The notes beneath the pieces are model-generated. The model was not told where the DNA came from. It was given only the letters and a program-made list of their open reading frames with translations, and did not search any database. From contig LADV01000019.1 of assembly GCA_000961805.1 (NCBI GenBank), positions 1-47,591 on the forward strand: DNA of 47,591 nt, in the 5' to 3' direction. This DNA comes from Peptococcaceae bacterium BRH_c23 (GTDB lineage Bacteria > Bacillota_B > Desulfitobacteriia > Desulfitobacteriales > Desulfitobacteriaceae). Position numbers and translations under genes: made by a program. Of the stretch, positions 28,737-37,373 are shown piece by piece; position 1 is the first letter of the stretch, and every line of letters starts with the position of its first letter.

Positions 28737-30200
28737 TTAAAATTGGCCAATTTCACATAAAACAATATAGTTTAACATTAACGTCAAAAACCATATAATC
28801 GAATATGCAATAATTTTCTTTTTGGCACTTTCAACATCTTCGGCGCAATCTTTTCCATCATTAAATATTATCTGGATATCTTCGGGTACCAACAAATCAT
28901 CGTAACGTTCCTCTAGTCTTTTGTAATCTTTTTCCACCTTCTTCAAATCTACATGCGCTTCCCATATCGACATCAAAAGATATAACAAAGATACTCCAAG
29001 GAAAATTAGTTCGATGTAAGTTACTTCTTTCGTAAAAACAGGATTATCAGATGATATCAAAATACTTCGTAGAAATACTATTAGAAAAAAGGTGAATAAC
29101 CCAATAAAATTCTTCTTGAAAGTGTCTACAAATGTATCGGCCTTTTTCATTATCTTTGAAGATAGTTCGAATAAAAACTCATTTACCTTGTTTTTAACAG
29201 CTACATATTGTTCGACATTGTCTTTAAGATAAATTTTGTATGCTGATTGGACGGAAGAAAGTAACCCCTTTCGAACACAAAGCAGATTATCATTTGGCAC
29301 ATGAATACTGAGTATGTTCCTAGCTAGCCCAATTTTGTCGTTAATGTTTCCTTCATTATAAACCCAGCTATATAAATCAAAGTATTCTTTTTCTCCATCA
29401 GGAGAAATCTCGCTATAGATCAATTCGTTTTCAATAGATTTATAGCCATTAACCTTGATTCTGATTTTCTGTGTATCCCTTTCAAAACTAGAAATATCGG
29501 AGATGAATATAAGCGAAAAAATATTTGCCATCTTATCCATCAAGCCATTCAATGCTTGGTTACTAGACCTAGTTATCAAATGGAAGTCTTCCGGTAAAAG
29601 ATCATACTGCGACGCGTTTAGAAAATTGCATACATCATTCCTTTTCTTTAATATCCGACTACGGTCGCAACTACTCTCATTTATGTCGTTTATTTCGTGT
29701 AAAAAGTAAAAGGTAGCACTATGAAAATCATCCGTTTGTTCATACATCATGAAATAGACGCAAGAATTATTGATCATAACCTGACTAAATAGATGCATTA
29801 CACCCAGTAAAGACTGATTAAGTAGGTTTCTAGTAAGTTCATCAAGTGAATAAATTGTAATAACATTAACATTTTCCTTATTACTATTTTTTACAATTGT
29901 CAAAATGAGATTAACTTTACTGCCGTTTTCTTTATATATCAGAGCATCTTGTATTTCTATTAAGAACTCGCTTAGAACTAGCCCAGGACTGAAATTTATT
30001 GGGTCACCATCGTCTAGAATAAAATTCAAGATAAGAGTATCCCTACTAGGGATACTTTCAATAAACGCATTTAATATTTTTATTTCAGGCACACGAAAGT
30101 CATTAAAAGACATTTCAATTTTTAATTCATGAAATGATTCAGACACAGTGGAGTTAATGGTTGTGCCAAAAATACTTGTTAAGGAACTGAAATGGCTCAC
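28737..30200 (-). CDS. Membrane protein of unknown function, partner of the upstream gene
   Basis: A 487-residue protein I do not recognise. The first 350 residues are soluble and mixed alpha/beta. The C-terminal quarter has three hydrophobic helices, roughly 363-382, 395-413 and 462-481, with a charged helical segment (KKVEKDYKRLEERYDD) between the second and third. The GTG start at 30200 follows AGGAGGGG at ideal spacing, 23 bp after the previous stop, so it is clearly the second gene of a two-gene operon. A soluble sensor region joined to a membrane module is a frequent plan for abortive-infection effectors; that role is inferred from context only. Confidence 0.65.
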   Translation of the reverse strand: MSHFSSLTSIFGTTINSTVSESFHELKIEMSFNDFRVPEIKILNAFIESIPSRDTLILNFILDDGDPINFSPGLVLSEFLIEIQDALIYKENGSKVNLILTIVKNSNKENVNVITIYSLDELTRNLLNQSLLGVMHLFSQVMINNSCVYFMMYEQTDDFHSATFYFLHEINDINESSCDRSRILKKRNDVCNFLNASQYDLLPEDFHLITRSSNQALNGLMDKMANIFSLIFISDISSFERDTQKIRIKVNGYKSIENELIYSEISPDGEKEYFDLYSWVYNEGNINDKIGLARNILSIHVPNDNLLCVRKGLLSSVQSAYKIYLKDNVEQYVAVKNKVNEFLFELSSKIMKKADTFVDTFKKNFIGLFTFFLIVFLRSILISSDNPVFTKEVTYIELIFLGVSLLYLLMSIWEAHVDLKKVEKDYKRLEERYDDLLVPEDIQIIFNDGKDCAEDVESAKKKIIAYSIIWFLTLMLNYIVLCEIGQF

Positions 30201-30223
30201 TTTTACCCCTCCTGCCTAAAATT

Positions 30224-31252
30224 TTAAAAATTAAAACTTTGAAATACCTCTTCAGAATCAGTTTTTATCTTAATATACATGCTCCCGTCCTCAGATCGTT
30301 CAGCCTGTATTAAGTGCCTGATTGCTTCAACATGATCAATTATTTGCAACTCGATATTGGGAGAAATATGATATACTTGCTTAATATTTGCTCTTATTTC
30401 TTTTTTAACTACTACGAATTGTCTGTCAAACTTTCCTTGTTCAGGCAAACGAGAGATAGTGTCTCTAACTCTTTGAATATCAAAGCTATCTGGTTCAATC
30501 GGCTCATACCTATTAAAAACTGAATTCATCATGTTGTCGAAGGAGAAGTTCTCTTCGTTTCTAAAAAAGCCTATCGCGGTATTTCTTAATACCGTATGAT
30601 CTTTTGGGGATTGCGTTTTAATCTGCTTACCAAGCACAATATCAATCGCCTTAAAAGCCTTTTTTGTATTATCTTCATCAGTATTAGCTTTGCGCAATTC
30701 CAAAAACTCTCCCCACCAATACTGCGAGGCCTTAGCGTTGACATCACTGATTTTCACACTTAGCACATTCATATCTTGAGAAAAGGTAATTAAGCCGGTT
30801 TTAATCGTTTGTTTGTCAACGGGCATTCCTACCCGTTTGACAAGTTCTATATCATCAATGTACGTGTCATGCTCGACTTTTGCCACTAAATATAAATACA
30901 TATCATCATTCTCTATAAATGCTTGAATGAGACTCCCCTTGCGAATCTCAGTTATTGCTTTGTAGCGTTCCTGAGCCTTCTTTTCTTCTCTTAAAAGTCT
31001 ATTAGCAACAATGTCAGATAATCCCTCAAATGTCATCTGTTGATTTTGATAAAGACAAATTGTGTTAATGACTTCAGTGGTTTGACTCTCCGGAACAAAA
31101 GATCTATTATCCAGCTGATTTACTATGGCCCCAACTGAATCAACTATGTATGTATTTATATCTCCTTCGTCGTCTGCAAGCGTCCGTGTCTCCGGATTGT
31201 CTCTTTTACGATCAATTGTGTGTAAGGATTTATAGAGAATTCTATGCGGCAT
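30224..31252 (-). CDS. Soluble protein of unknown function, first gene of a two-gene operon
   Basis: A 342-residue soluble protein. I see no nuclease, ATPase or methylase motif. The middle (IEVVKRVGMP-like, GLITFSQDMNVLSVKI) vaguely recalls the nucleoid-associated NdpA/YejK family, but that is too weak to adopt. The start is reset to 31252 (MPHRILYKSL) because AAGGAGGAATAATTAT directly precedes that ATG; the longer frame to 31342 would place this site inside the gene. It is followed after 23 bp by the membrane protein gene, and the pair stands alone between the helicase-PLD gene and the HNH operon. It is probably the sensor or regulator of the pair. Confidence 0.65.
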   Translation of the reverse strand: MPHRILYKSLHTIDRKRDNPETRTLADDEGDINTYIVDSVGAIVNQLDNRSFVPESQTTEVINTICLYQNQQMTFEGLSDIVANRLLREEKKAQERYKAITEIRKGSLIQAFIENDDMYLYLVAKVEHDTYIDDIELVKRVGMPVDKQTIKTGLITFSQDMNVLSVKISDVNAKASQYWWGEFLELRKANTDEDNTKKAFKAIDIVLGKQIKTQSPKDHTVLRNTAIGFFRNEENFSFDNMMNSVFNRYEPIEPDSFDIQRVRDTISRLPEQGKFDRQFVVVKKEIRANIKQVYHISPNIELQIIDHVEAIRHLIQAERSEDGSMYIKIKTDSEEVFQSFNF

Positions 31253-31640
31253 ATAATTATTCCTCCTTGTAATCTTCCAAGTCCCACTTAGCACTCGACT
31301 GTTAGGATACAACATTCTTGACGAAAATTTAAATTCCTGCAAGAAGTTCCAATTTAAAACATTTTTTTAAATTCATGCAATCCTATTTATAGAGCTATGT
31401 TCGTTCCTTCATTTTATTATTAATGTATGTGAATTATTTAATCCTTAACTAATAAACCTCCACTCTTCTGTGCCTGCTATCATTATCGCATCTGCCTTAG
31501 ACATTTTTTTGTAAATTATCGAGAAGATATATCGACCACTGAACTGCAAGAATGTCTGAGCGCGACATACTTGCCGGGGAGAAACTGCCCTTCCAATGGC
31601 ACGAATCGATTTGATGACGCATTTAGCATCATGCAAGCCC
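31253..31640. other. Intergenic, AT-rich, no convincing gene
   Basis: About 390 bp upstream of the two-gene operon and downstream of the HNH gene. A frame of 69 codons (31445-31654, minus) overlaps the end of the HNH gene by 14 bp but has no ribosome site and no recognisable motif. The rest is AT-rich and probably holds the promoter of the two-gene operon. Confidence 0.45.
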
Positions 31641-32867
31641 TTAATAGCAGTCATAAATATGTGGTAAGGGTGGCATCGCTTTTATATGTCTGGTATTCAT
31701 TCTCTTGATCAATTCTCTATAAAAGGCGTGAAAGCTGGCTGGCGTTGTGGCCAATGAGATAACGTAACTAACAAATTCAAACTGATAACCCACATCGTAT
31801 AGGGCATCATCAGAGTTTAGCACCAACTTGTTCCACAAAAATTCGCCCACTTCGTCCTGTGTCACCATTTTACTGGCTGTTACATGATCCTCGTATAGCC
31901 TCGTAAACTCTGATAGCGTTCTATGCATAAGTATATTGAAATGAAACGGAATTCTGTCCGTCCAAACTTTTTCTAAATTGAAAGTGGCGACATGCCGACG
32001 GATGCGTTCCCCCTCGACTGGTGCTGCCGACGACAGTGGTTCGAACCGAATAACGCGATTACCCGGATTACCGACAACGACGGCTTTGAATTTCCTTTCT
32101 GCAGAACGGATATAGGGTAGATACACACCCGTCATACAACCTGGATCATTCACAGCTTCGCCGACTAACGGCCATGCTGGCACACGGTTACCTTTACCTT
32201 TATTTTGTTTATTTCCGACAGACGAGTTGCATTCCATGCAAATCGGCACAATGTTGAAAGGCTGGATGACGAGAGCGGGAAAGAGGCTTTTTGGAAAGTA
32301 GTGGTCCAGCTGCGCTTTGCCGATATGAAGAAGGCCAAGACAAGCCGGGCAAACGTGCTCTCTGAGACCGTTCAATCGTTTATATTCTTCTTTGAACAGG
32401 TCCCTGTTGTTGCAGGTAGCGTTTTCCTCCTTGTGTCCGAAAAAATCGTCGTAAAGCTTTTCGAATACTTTTTTTATCGTGTCAATAACCACTTTCCTCT
32501 GAGTGTCGGCCAACATACCTGCGAACGCCGTTCCCAAATACCCAGTAAATTGGAAGGTGCTACTCTGATGATCCTGCGCATAGTTGAGGTCTCCCTTGAG
32601 AGAGCCGATAAATACCGGCATTAGAGTGCTAGGCAGCACGACGAACAACTCTCTCATCCGGTTACGCATGGCTTCTGGATGCTTCAACAGACAGCAGTCT
32701 TTATATTTGCGATGATGTTTGAGTCGCACAAAATGCTGCTCGTCGAACTGTCCGTCCGTAATTCCCTTCGAGTGGCAGTATTCGATCAATGCAACGATAA
32801 ATTCTCCAGCTGATTCCATCTCTTTGTGTATCGCGGACGGTTTCTCCAAGTTGAAAAGCATCAACAT
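31641..32867 (-). CDS. HNH endonuclease, third gene of a methylase-like/ATPase/HNH operon
   Basis: A 408-residue protein. The HNH core, about residues 172-215, reads CPACLGLL, then AQLDHYFPKS, then NIVPICMECNSSVGNK: two CxxC zinc pairs around the catalytic D-H and the final Asn. The regions before and after are helical and not recognised. It is the probable effector that cuts nucleic acid. It begins 18 bp after the stop of the ATPase gene, with GGAAGGGAG just upstream; ATG at 32861 is an equally good start. An ATPase next to an HNH nuclease recalls Septu (PtuA-PtuB), but this HNH protein is longer than PtuB as I know it and the operon has a third gene. Confidence 0.75.
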   Translation of the reverse strand: MLMLFNLEKPSAIHKEMESAGEFIVALIEYCHSKGITDGQFDEQHFVRLKHHRKYKDCCLLKHPEAMRNRMRELFVVLPSTLMPVFIGSLKGDLNYAQDHQSSTFQFTGYLGTAFAGMLADTQRKVVIDTIKKVFEKLYDDFFGHKEENATCNNRDLFKEEYKRLNGLREHVCPACLGLLHIGKAQLDHYFPKSLFPALVIQPFNIVPICMECNSSVGNKQNKGKGNRVPAWPLVGEAVNDPGCMTGVYLPYIRSAERKFKAVVVGNPGNRVIRFEPLSSAAPVEGERIRRHVATFNLEKVWTDRIPFHFNILMHRTLSEFTRLYEDHVTASKMVTQDEVGEFLWNKLVLNSDDALYDVGYQFEFVSYVISLATTPASFHAFYRELIKRMNTRHIKAMPPLPHIYDCY

Positions 32868-32885
32868 TTTCTCCCTTCCAGATCT

Positions 32886-34442
32886 TTAATCGATGAGCAA
32901 ATGTTTACCGGCCTGCAAATACTCCTCCAATCGGAAACGTTCGTAGCCTGGGCCGATTTTATCGATCATTTTCTGAATTCGATCGGCCGAATATGGATTC
33001 TCCCCAGCCAATTCTTTATCGATCACCCGTTTTGCAAACTCTCCAATCCTTTCATGCTCCATAAAAAGCTGTGCACTTACCTCCCCTCGGTCAGCACCGA
33101 ATGTTGGAAGAGTCAGCGATATAGCCTTAAAAGTTCCGGATTGGCCGTCTTGAGCTTCTATCATAAACGTTTGGTCCTGGAAAGCGTCCGTTAAAATCAG
33201 AGTTGAATGCGTAGCGATCCAGTATTCCTGCCGATTATACCGTGTGTTGATGCCAGGCATGTCCACTTTAGCGAAATCATGTAGCATGCTGATAAACTGC
33301 ATCGTCCAGTTCTCGTTTAAGAACACATCTGGTTCATCGAATAGAAATAAGGTATTTTCGTCGTGCTTCTGCTGGGACAGAATGACAAGCGCCATCCTAG
33401 ACAGCCATAAAAACTCCCCATCACTCATACTTTTTTGATCCAGTATATGCTTTGTATCCTCGTGCCTATAAAAGATGTGCACGCCCAACAAGTAACCGAA
33501 CCTTTGGGCTGTGATAAGCATAGTAAGAAACTCCGTCGGATTACCCGATAGGGTCTCTCCTGGTGATATCGTTATAACTCTAACCGCTTTCGGCATAGTA
33601 CCGTCCGGGTGATACACGATTTTTACGCGGTGGTCACTGGCCTGACATTCTAAAAGGTCAAGAAACAAACTCTCATAACGTAGTTTATTATGCGTTGATT
33701 GTTTAAGGTGCCGGTATTTCACTTCATCCAATTCAAATGAAATAATATTAGGTTGAATATCTTTCACCATTTTAAAAAGCTGGCTTCTTTTGCTCCGGTA
33801 ATTCTCCGACTCATCACCATGTGGCTCTGCCAACATCAAGGCCGCTAGGATAAATGACGCGTTGTCCGCGTCGAAGTTGATGCAGTTCGGCTCGTATAGC
33901 AGCTGCCCGCGCAGTTTTTGGAGATACCCCAGCCTGTTTCCACCCCGACCTTCACGTTTCAGCTCGTCGTAAATGTCGCTGTTTATAGCGGCTAGTGGAG
34001 ACTTTACCAATACCTCCTCGAGGGAATTATTTGGACCCGTAGCAAAACTGATTATCCTGCGCGGATGAAGATTCGCCTGCTCGCTGTAGCGCTCCTTGAT
34101 CACAGTTCCTTTCCTAACATGTACCAGGCTCTCTGAGGTACGAATATGGAGACGTTCCGTTAGCTCATTCTCGTCAGGATTGTTTGACAACAGCACATAG
34201 ATTCGTTTGGAGTTCGTAGCAATACTGTAGATCAACTCGTACGGAAAACCAGGCGATTCGTCGTTCAGCGCTCGGGTAAAAATAAGCCCTATTGCCTGCA
34301 TGACGGAGGTTTTGCCTGAACCGTTGTTGCCAATTAAGAATTTTATCGAGAATGGACTCAACTCCTCGTCTCTGCCCCCGAAATCGCCGACGAAGCGCTG
34401 AAATTGCTTGTAGTTTTTTAACGAGAGGCTGTGAATTTCCAT
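32886..34442 (-). CDS. SMC/OLD-like ATPase, second gene of the operon
   Basis: A 518-residue ABC-type ATPase. The N-terminus MEIHSLSLKNYKQF is typical of RecF/OLD-like proteins. Walker A GNNGSGKT is at residues 38-45. The signature-like stretch is MSDGEFLWLSRMAL, Walker B is TLFLFDEPDVFL near 355-365, and the H-loop is IATHSTLIL near 405. No Toprim domain or long coiled coil is visible, so this is a bare ATPase module like PtuA of Septu. The start at 34442 follows GGAAGGAG at good spacing and overlaps the end of the preceding gene by 25 bp, which implies translational coupling. It probably senses or couples ATP use to activation of the HNH nuclease. Confidence 0.8.
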   Translation of the reverse strand: MEIHSLSLKNYKQFQRFVGDFGGRDEELSPFSIKFLIGNNGSGKTSVMQAIGLIFTRALNDESPGFPYELIYSIATNSKRIYVLLSNNPDENELTERLHIRTSESLVHVRKGTVIKERYSEQANLHPRRIISFATGPNNSLEEVLVKSPLAAINSDIYDELKREGRGGNRLGYLQKLRGQLLYEPNCINFDADNASFILAALMLAEPHGDESENYRSKRSQLFKMVKDIQPNIISFELDEVKYRHLKQSTHNKLRYESLFLDLLECQASDHRVKIVYHPDGTMPKAVRVITISPGETLSGNPTEFLTMLITAQRFGYLLGVHIFYRHEDTKHILDQKSMSDGEFLWLSRMALVILSQQKHDENTLFLFDEPDVFLNENWTMQFISMLHDFAKVDMPGINTRYNRQEYWIATHSTLILTDAFQDQTFMIEAQDGQSGTFKAISLTLPTFGADRGEVSAQLFMEHERIGEFAKRVIDKELAGENPYSADRIQKMIDKIGPGYERFRLEEYLQAGKHLLID

Positions 34443-36274
34443 AGGCGTTCTCCTTCCGGTACTTTCATCCAGAGATCAATCGCGCCGATTGCCGCAGTGG
34501 AAGCAATGCCTGTGTTGACAGACTCGTAAATACACTCGAGGAGCCCCATCCGGCCAATCATATGGACCGTATCGACCGCCTGTTGGATGGTGAATCTGCT
34601 CTGCTCTTCCTGCGAGAGCTTTTGTCTTGCTTTATGTATTGGAATTGGCGATTCTGAATCGCATATAATTAAGAATAGCTGAAATTGCTCTAGGGAGAGA
34701 ATCTCCTCAAGCTTCTTTGGCTCGAATTCGGTGCGCTTGTCGGTACGCTTTAATTCGAAAACAACCTCTCCTTCCTCCGATACTACCGCCTCAACCCGGT
34801 TATCACAAATGAGACGCTGCAAGCTCTGCCCTATATCAAAGTTTGTCCCATGCCGATAGAGAGTGACCTGCCAGTCTTGAAGTTTTTCCCCGTCCGGCCT
34901 CGAATCTCTCGGGTTTACCATTTCGTCTTCAAGCCTGCTGATGGATTCAAACAATAGTTCATCCAACTTCAGCTGATTCTGATCTGGTCTTCTTACCTCG
35001 ACAAAACCGGTTAGGTCTGAAATGGCGGCGGAAGCCCCACCGTTCCCTACCGCCTTATAATCGTCCCAAAAAAGCGTAGTCTGCCAGTCTTCGTATCCAC
35101 TTAGTTGGAACCGCCTGATATCCCCCATATTTTGCCTGCCAGGCAGCGGTTCATTCCTTAAGACGATCAAGGAGAATTCTTCTCCATTACTTGATCGTTT
35201 CTGCTCGTCGGGCAGATGGATGACAGCCTTAATTTTTGCTTCCTGCCAGATCTGATCCAGCAGCCAGTTGCCTTCATCCTTTAGTAACTTTTCCGGCAGA
35301 ATGGCAAACATCCAGCCCCTGGGCTTGCATTTACTCAAACCGTAAAGCAAATAAGAAAAATACATATGCGAGGTGCCCGTCAGTCCAAGTAGGCGAGAAT
35401 CCGATGCCTTTCTATGATTTGTCGTTATTGACTTCGGCGGGTGGACGTAGACGACGTCGTATTTCAGCCAGTTTCCTATCTCTTTTGGAGAACCGACACT
35501 GAATGAATCATGGGGAAAGACAAGCGGATTTTTCTTCAAAATACTGAATCTCCTGACGCCTGACAGAAGGAATCGAAAGGTGGCGATGCGTGTCATTATG
35601 GGCGACAACGTCCTCCCAGCAAACAGAGAGGTCCGCGGATTGATAGGTTGAAATTCCTTAAAACTGGCCGTAAGCAATTGACCGGACCGGCAGTGTACGT
35701 CATGCACGTTGATCGTGTCATCGTTGCCACCGCTGCGCATTAAGTGGAAACTGGCAAGCGATACGATAAAATTTACCGATCCTCCGGTCATCCATTCCGA
35801 CTTACCTTCGATGGAACCTTCGAAGAGCATTTCTAGCATATAATCGTAAAGCATAATGTCCAGATTCAGTCTCGCATTGTTTAAACGCACTACGTCCAAC
35901 CTGTAGTAAATATCGTTCAGTATTCCCATTAGCTCATAACATTGAGCCGGAGTAATCGTCAACTTCTCCCCTCCGCCCGCCATCCTTTTTGGAACATAAC
36001 TGCTGACAGGATGGCGACTTAACATTCTAGGTAGAATTTTCTCTTGAATAAGGTCATATGCATCATGCTTTATAGCAAGCAATTCCGACCACGTGAAAGA
36101 GAGTGACTTTTTAAATGGATAATTCAATGGCTTGGGACTGTCATCCGCAAGCAGAAACACGCTCCACAGAAACGTAAGCTGGTCGGCCACGGCTAATGCG
36201 TTACTTGTGCCCGCGTAAACGATATCGATCATTCTTTTGAGGTTTTCTTTGAAACCTATCAAGTCTTGCGTCAT
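34418..36274 (-). CDS. Degenerate HsdM-like N6-adenine methylase, first gene of the operon
   Basis: A 618-residue protein with the plan of type I methylase subunits (HsdM): a helical N-terminus, then EWMTGGSVNFIV at about 160, a Rossmann methylase core, and AIKAVIHLPDE after it. The key motifs are damaged. Motif I, normally DPACGSGG, reads DVHCRSGQ at 192-199. Motif IV, normally NPP(F/Y), reads HPPK at 278-281, so the base-stacking aromatic residue and the Asn are both lost. It therefore probably binds DNA or SAM without methylating. The C-terminal 100 residues look like a winged helix. AAGGAGG about 10 bases upstream supports the start. It overlaps the ATPase gene. Confidence 0.7.
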   Translation of the reverse strand: MTQDLIGFKENLKRMIDIVYAGTSNALAVADQLTFLWSVFLLADDSPKPLNYPFKKSLSFTWSELLAIKHDAYDLIQEKILPRMLSRHPVSSYVPKRMAGGGEKLTITPAQCYELMGILNDIYYRLDVVRLNNARLNLDIMLYDYMLEMLFEGSIEGKSEWMTGGSVNFIVSLASFHLMRSGGNDDTINVHDVHCRSGQLLTASFKEFQPINPRTSLFAGRTLSPIMTRIATFRFLLSGVRRFSILKKNPLVFPHDSFSVGSPKEIGNWLKYDVVYVHPPKSITTNHRKASDSRLLGLTGTSHMYFSYLLYGLSKCKPRGWMFAILPEKLLKDEGNWLLDQIWQEAKIKAVIHLPDEQKRSSNGEEFSLIVLRNEPLPGRQNMGDIRRFQLSGYEDWQTTLFWDDYKAVGNGGASAAISDLTGFVEVRRPDQNQLKLDELLFESISRLEDEMVNPRDSRPDGEKLQDWQVTLYRHGTNFDIGQSLQRLICDNRVEAVVSEEGEVVFELKRTDKRTEFEPKKLEEILSLEQFQLFLIICDSESPIPIHKARQKLSQEEQSRFTIQQAVDTVHMIGRMGLLECIYESVNTGIASTAAIGAIDLWMKVPEGERLWKFTASR

Positions 36275-36279
36275 CTATA

Positions 36280-36366
36280 CTAGCCTCCTTCATAGTAACC
36301 TTTTGCAAGATATTTATAATATTTCTGCACGATCCGACAGATTTCCTGCCGTTTTTTCCCATTCAT
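36280..36366 (-). CDS. Possible leader peptide overlapping the operon ribosome site
   Basis: A 28-codon frame (MNGKKRQEICRIVQKYY and 11 more residues ending YYEGG) whose last codons and TAG stop overlap the AAGGAGG of the methylase-like gene. The composition is basic and aromatic and looks coding, but there is no ribosome site before its ATG and the length is marginal. It could also be the end of a decayed gene. Confidence 0.2.
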   Translation of the reverse strand: MNGKKRQEICRIVQKYYKYLAKGYYEGG

Positions 36367-37120
36367 TAAAAAACGAATTGCGGCTCATAATGACGATGTC
36401 CCAACAGTGAAGATATGAAATGTCTTCACATCACTCTACGTCGAGAAGGTTTTCATGCATTTTGTAATCAGCTTAATACTTTCCGCATTTTTCTTTCATT
36501 TCCTCCCAAGATAATCGAAATACTCCATTAATACATAAAGCTAGCTCATTTAAATAGCAAAGGCAGCGCATATACATCTTCATTGGTCCCTTGTGGCGAA
36601 CGCAATTGTCCCTCGCGATGAGTTCACGAAATAAATAAAACCTCGCATTGAGGACCGCATCTACGTCAAAAGGCCCCATTTAAAATGGAACCTTTTGATA
36701 TGAGCTATTTCAATAAATTCTTCAATTACTAACAATTTATAAAAATAAATGACTAAGCTTAAATCAAAACTTTAAGCATTAGTCAAGGAATATAATAAGT
36801 CTATTGAATTAAAACGTATTGGTTTCCCACTTAGTTGTTCTTCATAGCTTGTAGGAGGTTTGACTGCTCTATCTACCAAGTTTAAAGAGCCTCCATAAAA
36901 AATGGCCCACCGTGGTACGCTTTCCAAAGAAGAGGCGTGGTGGGATCTGTTAAGATAATTATAAATTAAAAATATGATAAAGGTCAATGAGTACAACTAT
37001 GCCGATTCGAACATTCGCTCCTTCCGGAACTGCACTTCTCAAAATAAGGTGAACCATAGCCCTCAGAGTTGTATGGAGTTCAGTATCTAGCATTGATCGT
37101 GGTGTACAATCATCCCAGCG
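36367..37120. other. Intergenic upstream of the methylase/ATPase/HNH operon
   Basis: About 750 bp with no convincing gene. Two short frames on the minus strand (36473-36679 and 36772-36996) lack ribosome sites and recognisable motifs. A dyad at 36669-36697, AAAAGG/CCTTTT outside and CCATTT/AAATGG inside, could be an operator or transcript end. Base composition is AT-rich until about 37,120 and then switches sharply to GC-rich. Confidence 0.4.
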
Positions 37121-37124
37121 GCAA

Positions 37125-37373
37125 GGTACCCTGTTATATTTGCTCTATTGCAAGTTATAATAAAGCTGCATCAAATAAACAGGGATTAAAAAGGGCAGAG
37201 CTGTTAGTCATCCTGCTTGAACTATAAGCCGGCAGCACAGTCCTCTCTCGGATGCGTTTCGGGTCCTGCCCTGCTTCCGCTCAGTGGATCTCCCCTCATA
37301 ACTTCGGGAAGCTAACTGAGCTAAGCGAACTGTTATCTTGCGCTGGGGTGTGGCTCGCCGTTTCGGGTCCTGG
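37125..37373. repeat. GC-rich structured direct repeat, copy A of pair 1
   Basis: About 249 bp that recur at 37483-37731 with an offset of 358 bp and no net indel. Conserved blocks include GGTACCCTGTT, GAACTATAAGCCGGCAGCAC, GATGCGTTTCGGGTCCTG and GCTCAGTGGATCTCCCCTC. A stem, GCTCAGT with ACTGAGC, encloses a smaller hairpin (CTTC-GG-GAAG). There is no gene in either strand with a ribosome site. It looks like structured noncoding RNA or DNA, or the remnant of a mobile element. Confidence 0.7.

Noticed and set aside
31445..31654. 69-codon frame overlapping the end of the HNH gene
   Set aside because: No ribosome site, no recognisable motif, and it begins inside a clear gene. Kept only as a remark in the intergenic entry.
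36473..36996. Two minus-strand frames of 68 and 74 codons
   Set aside because: Neither has a ribosome site or family resemblance; amino-acid make-up looks like translated noncoding DNA.
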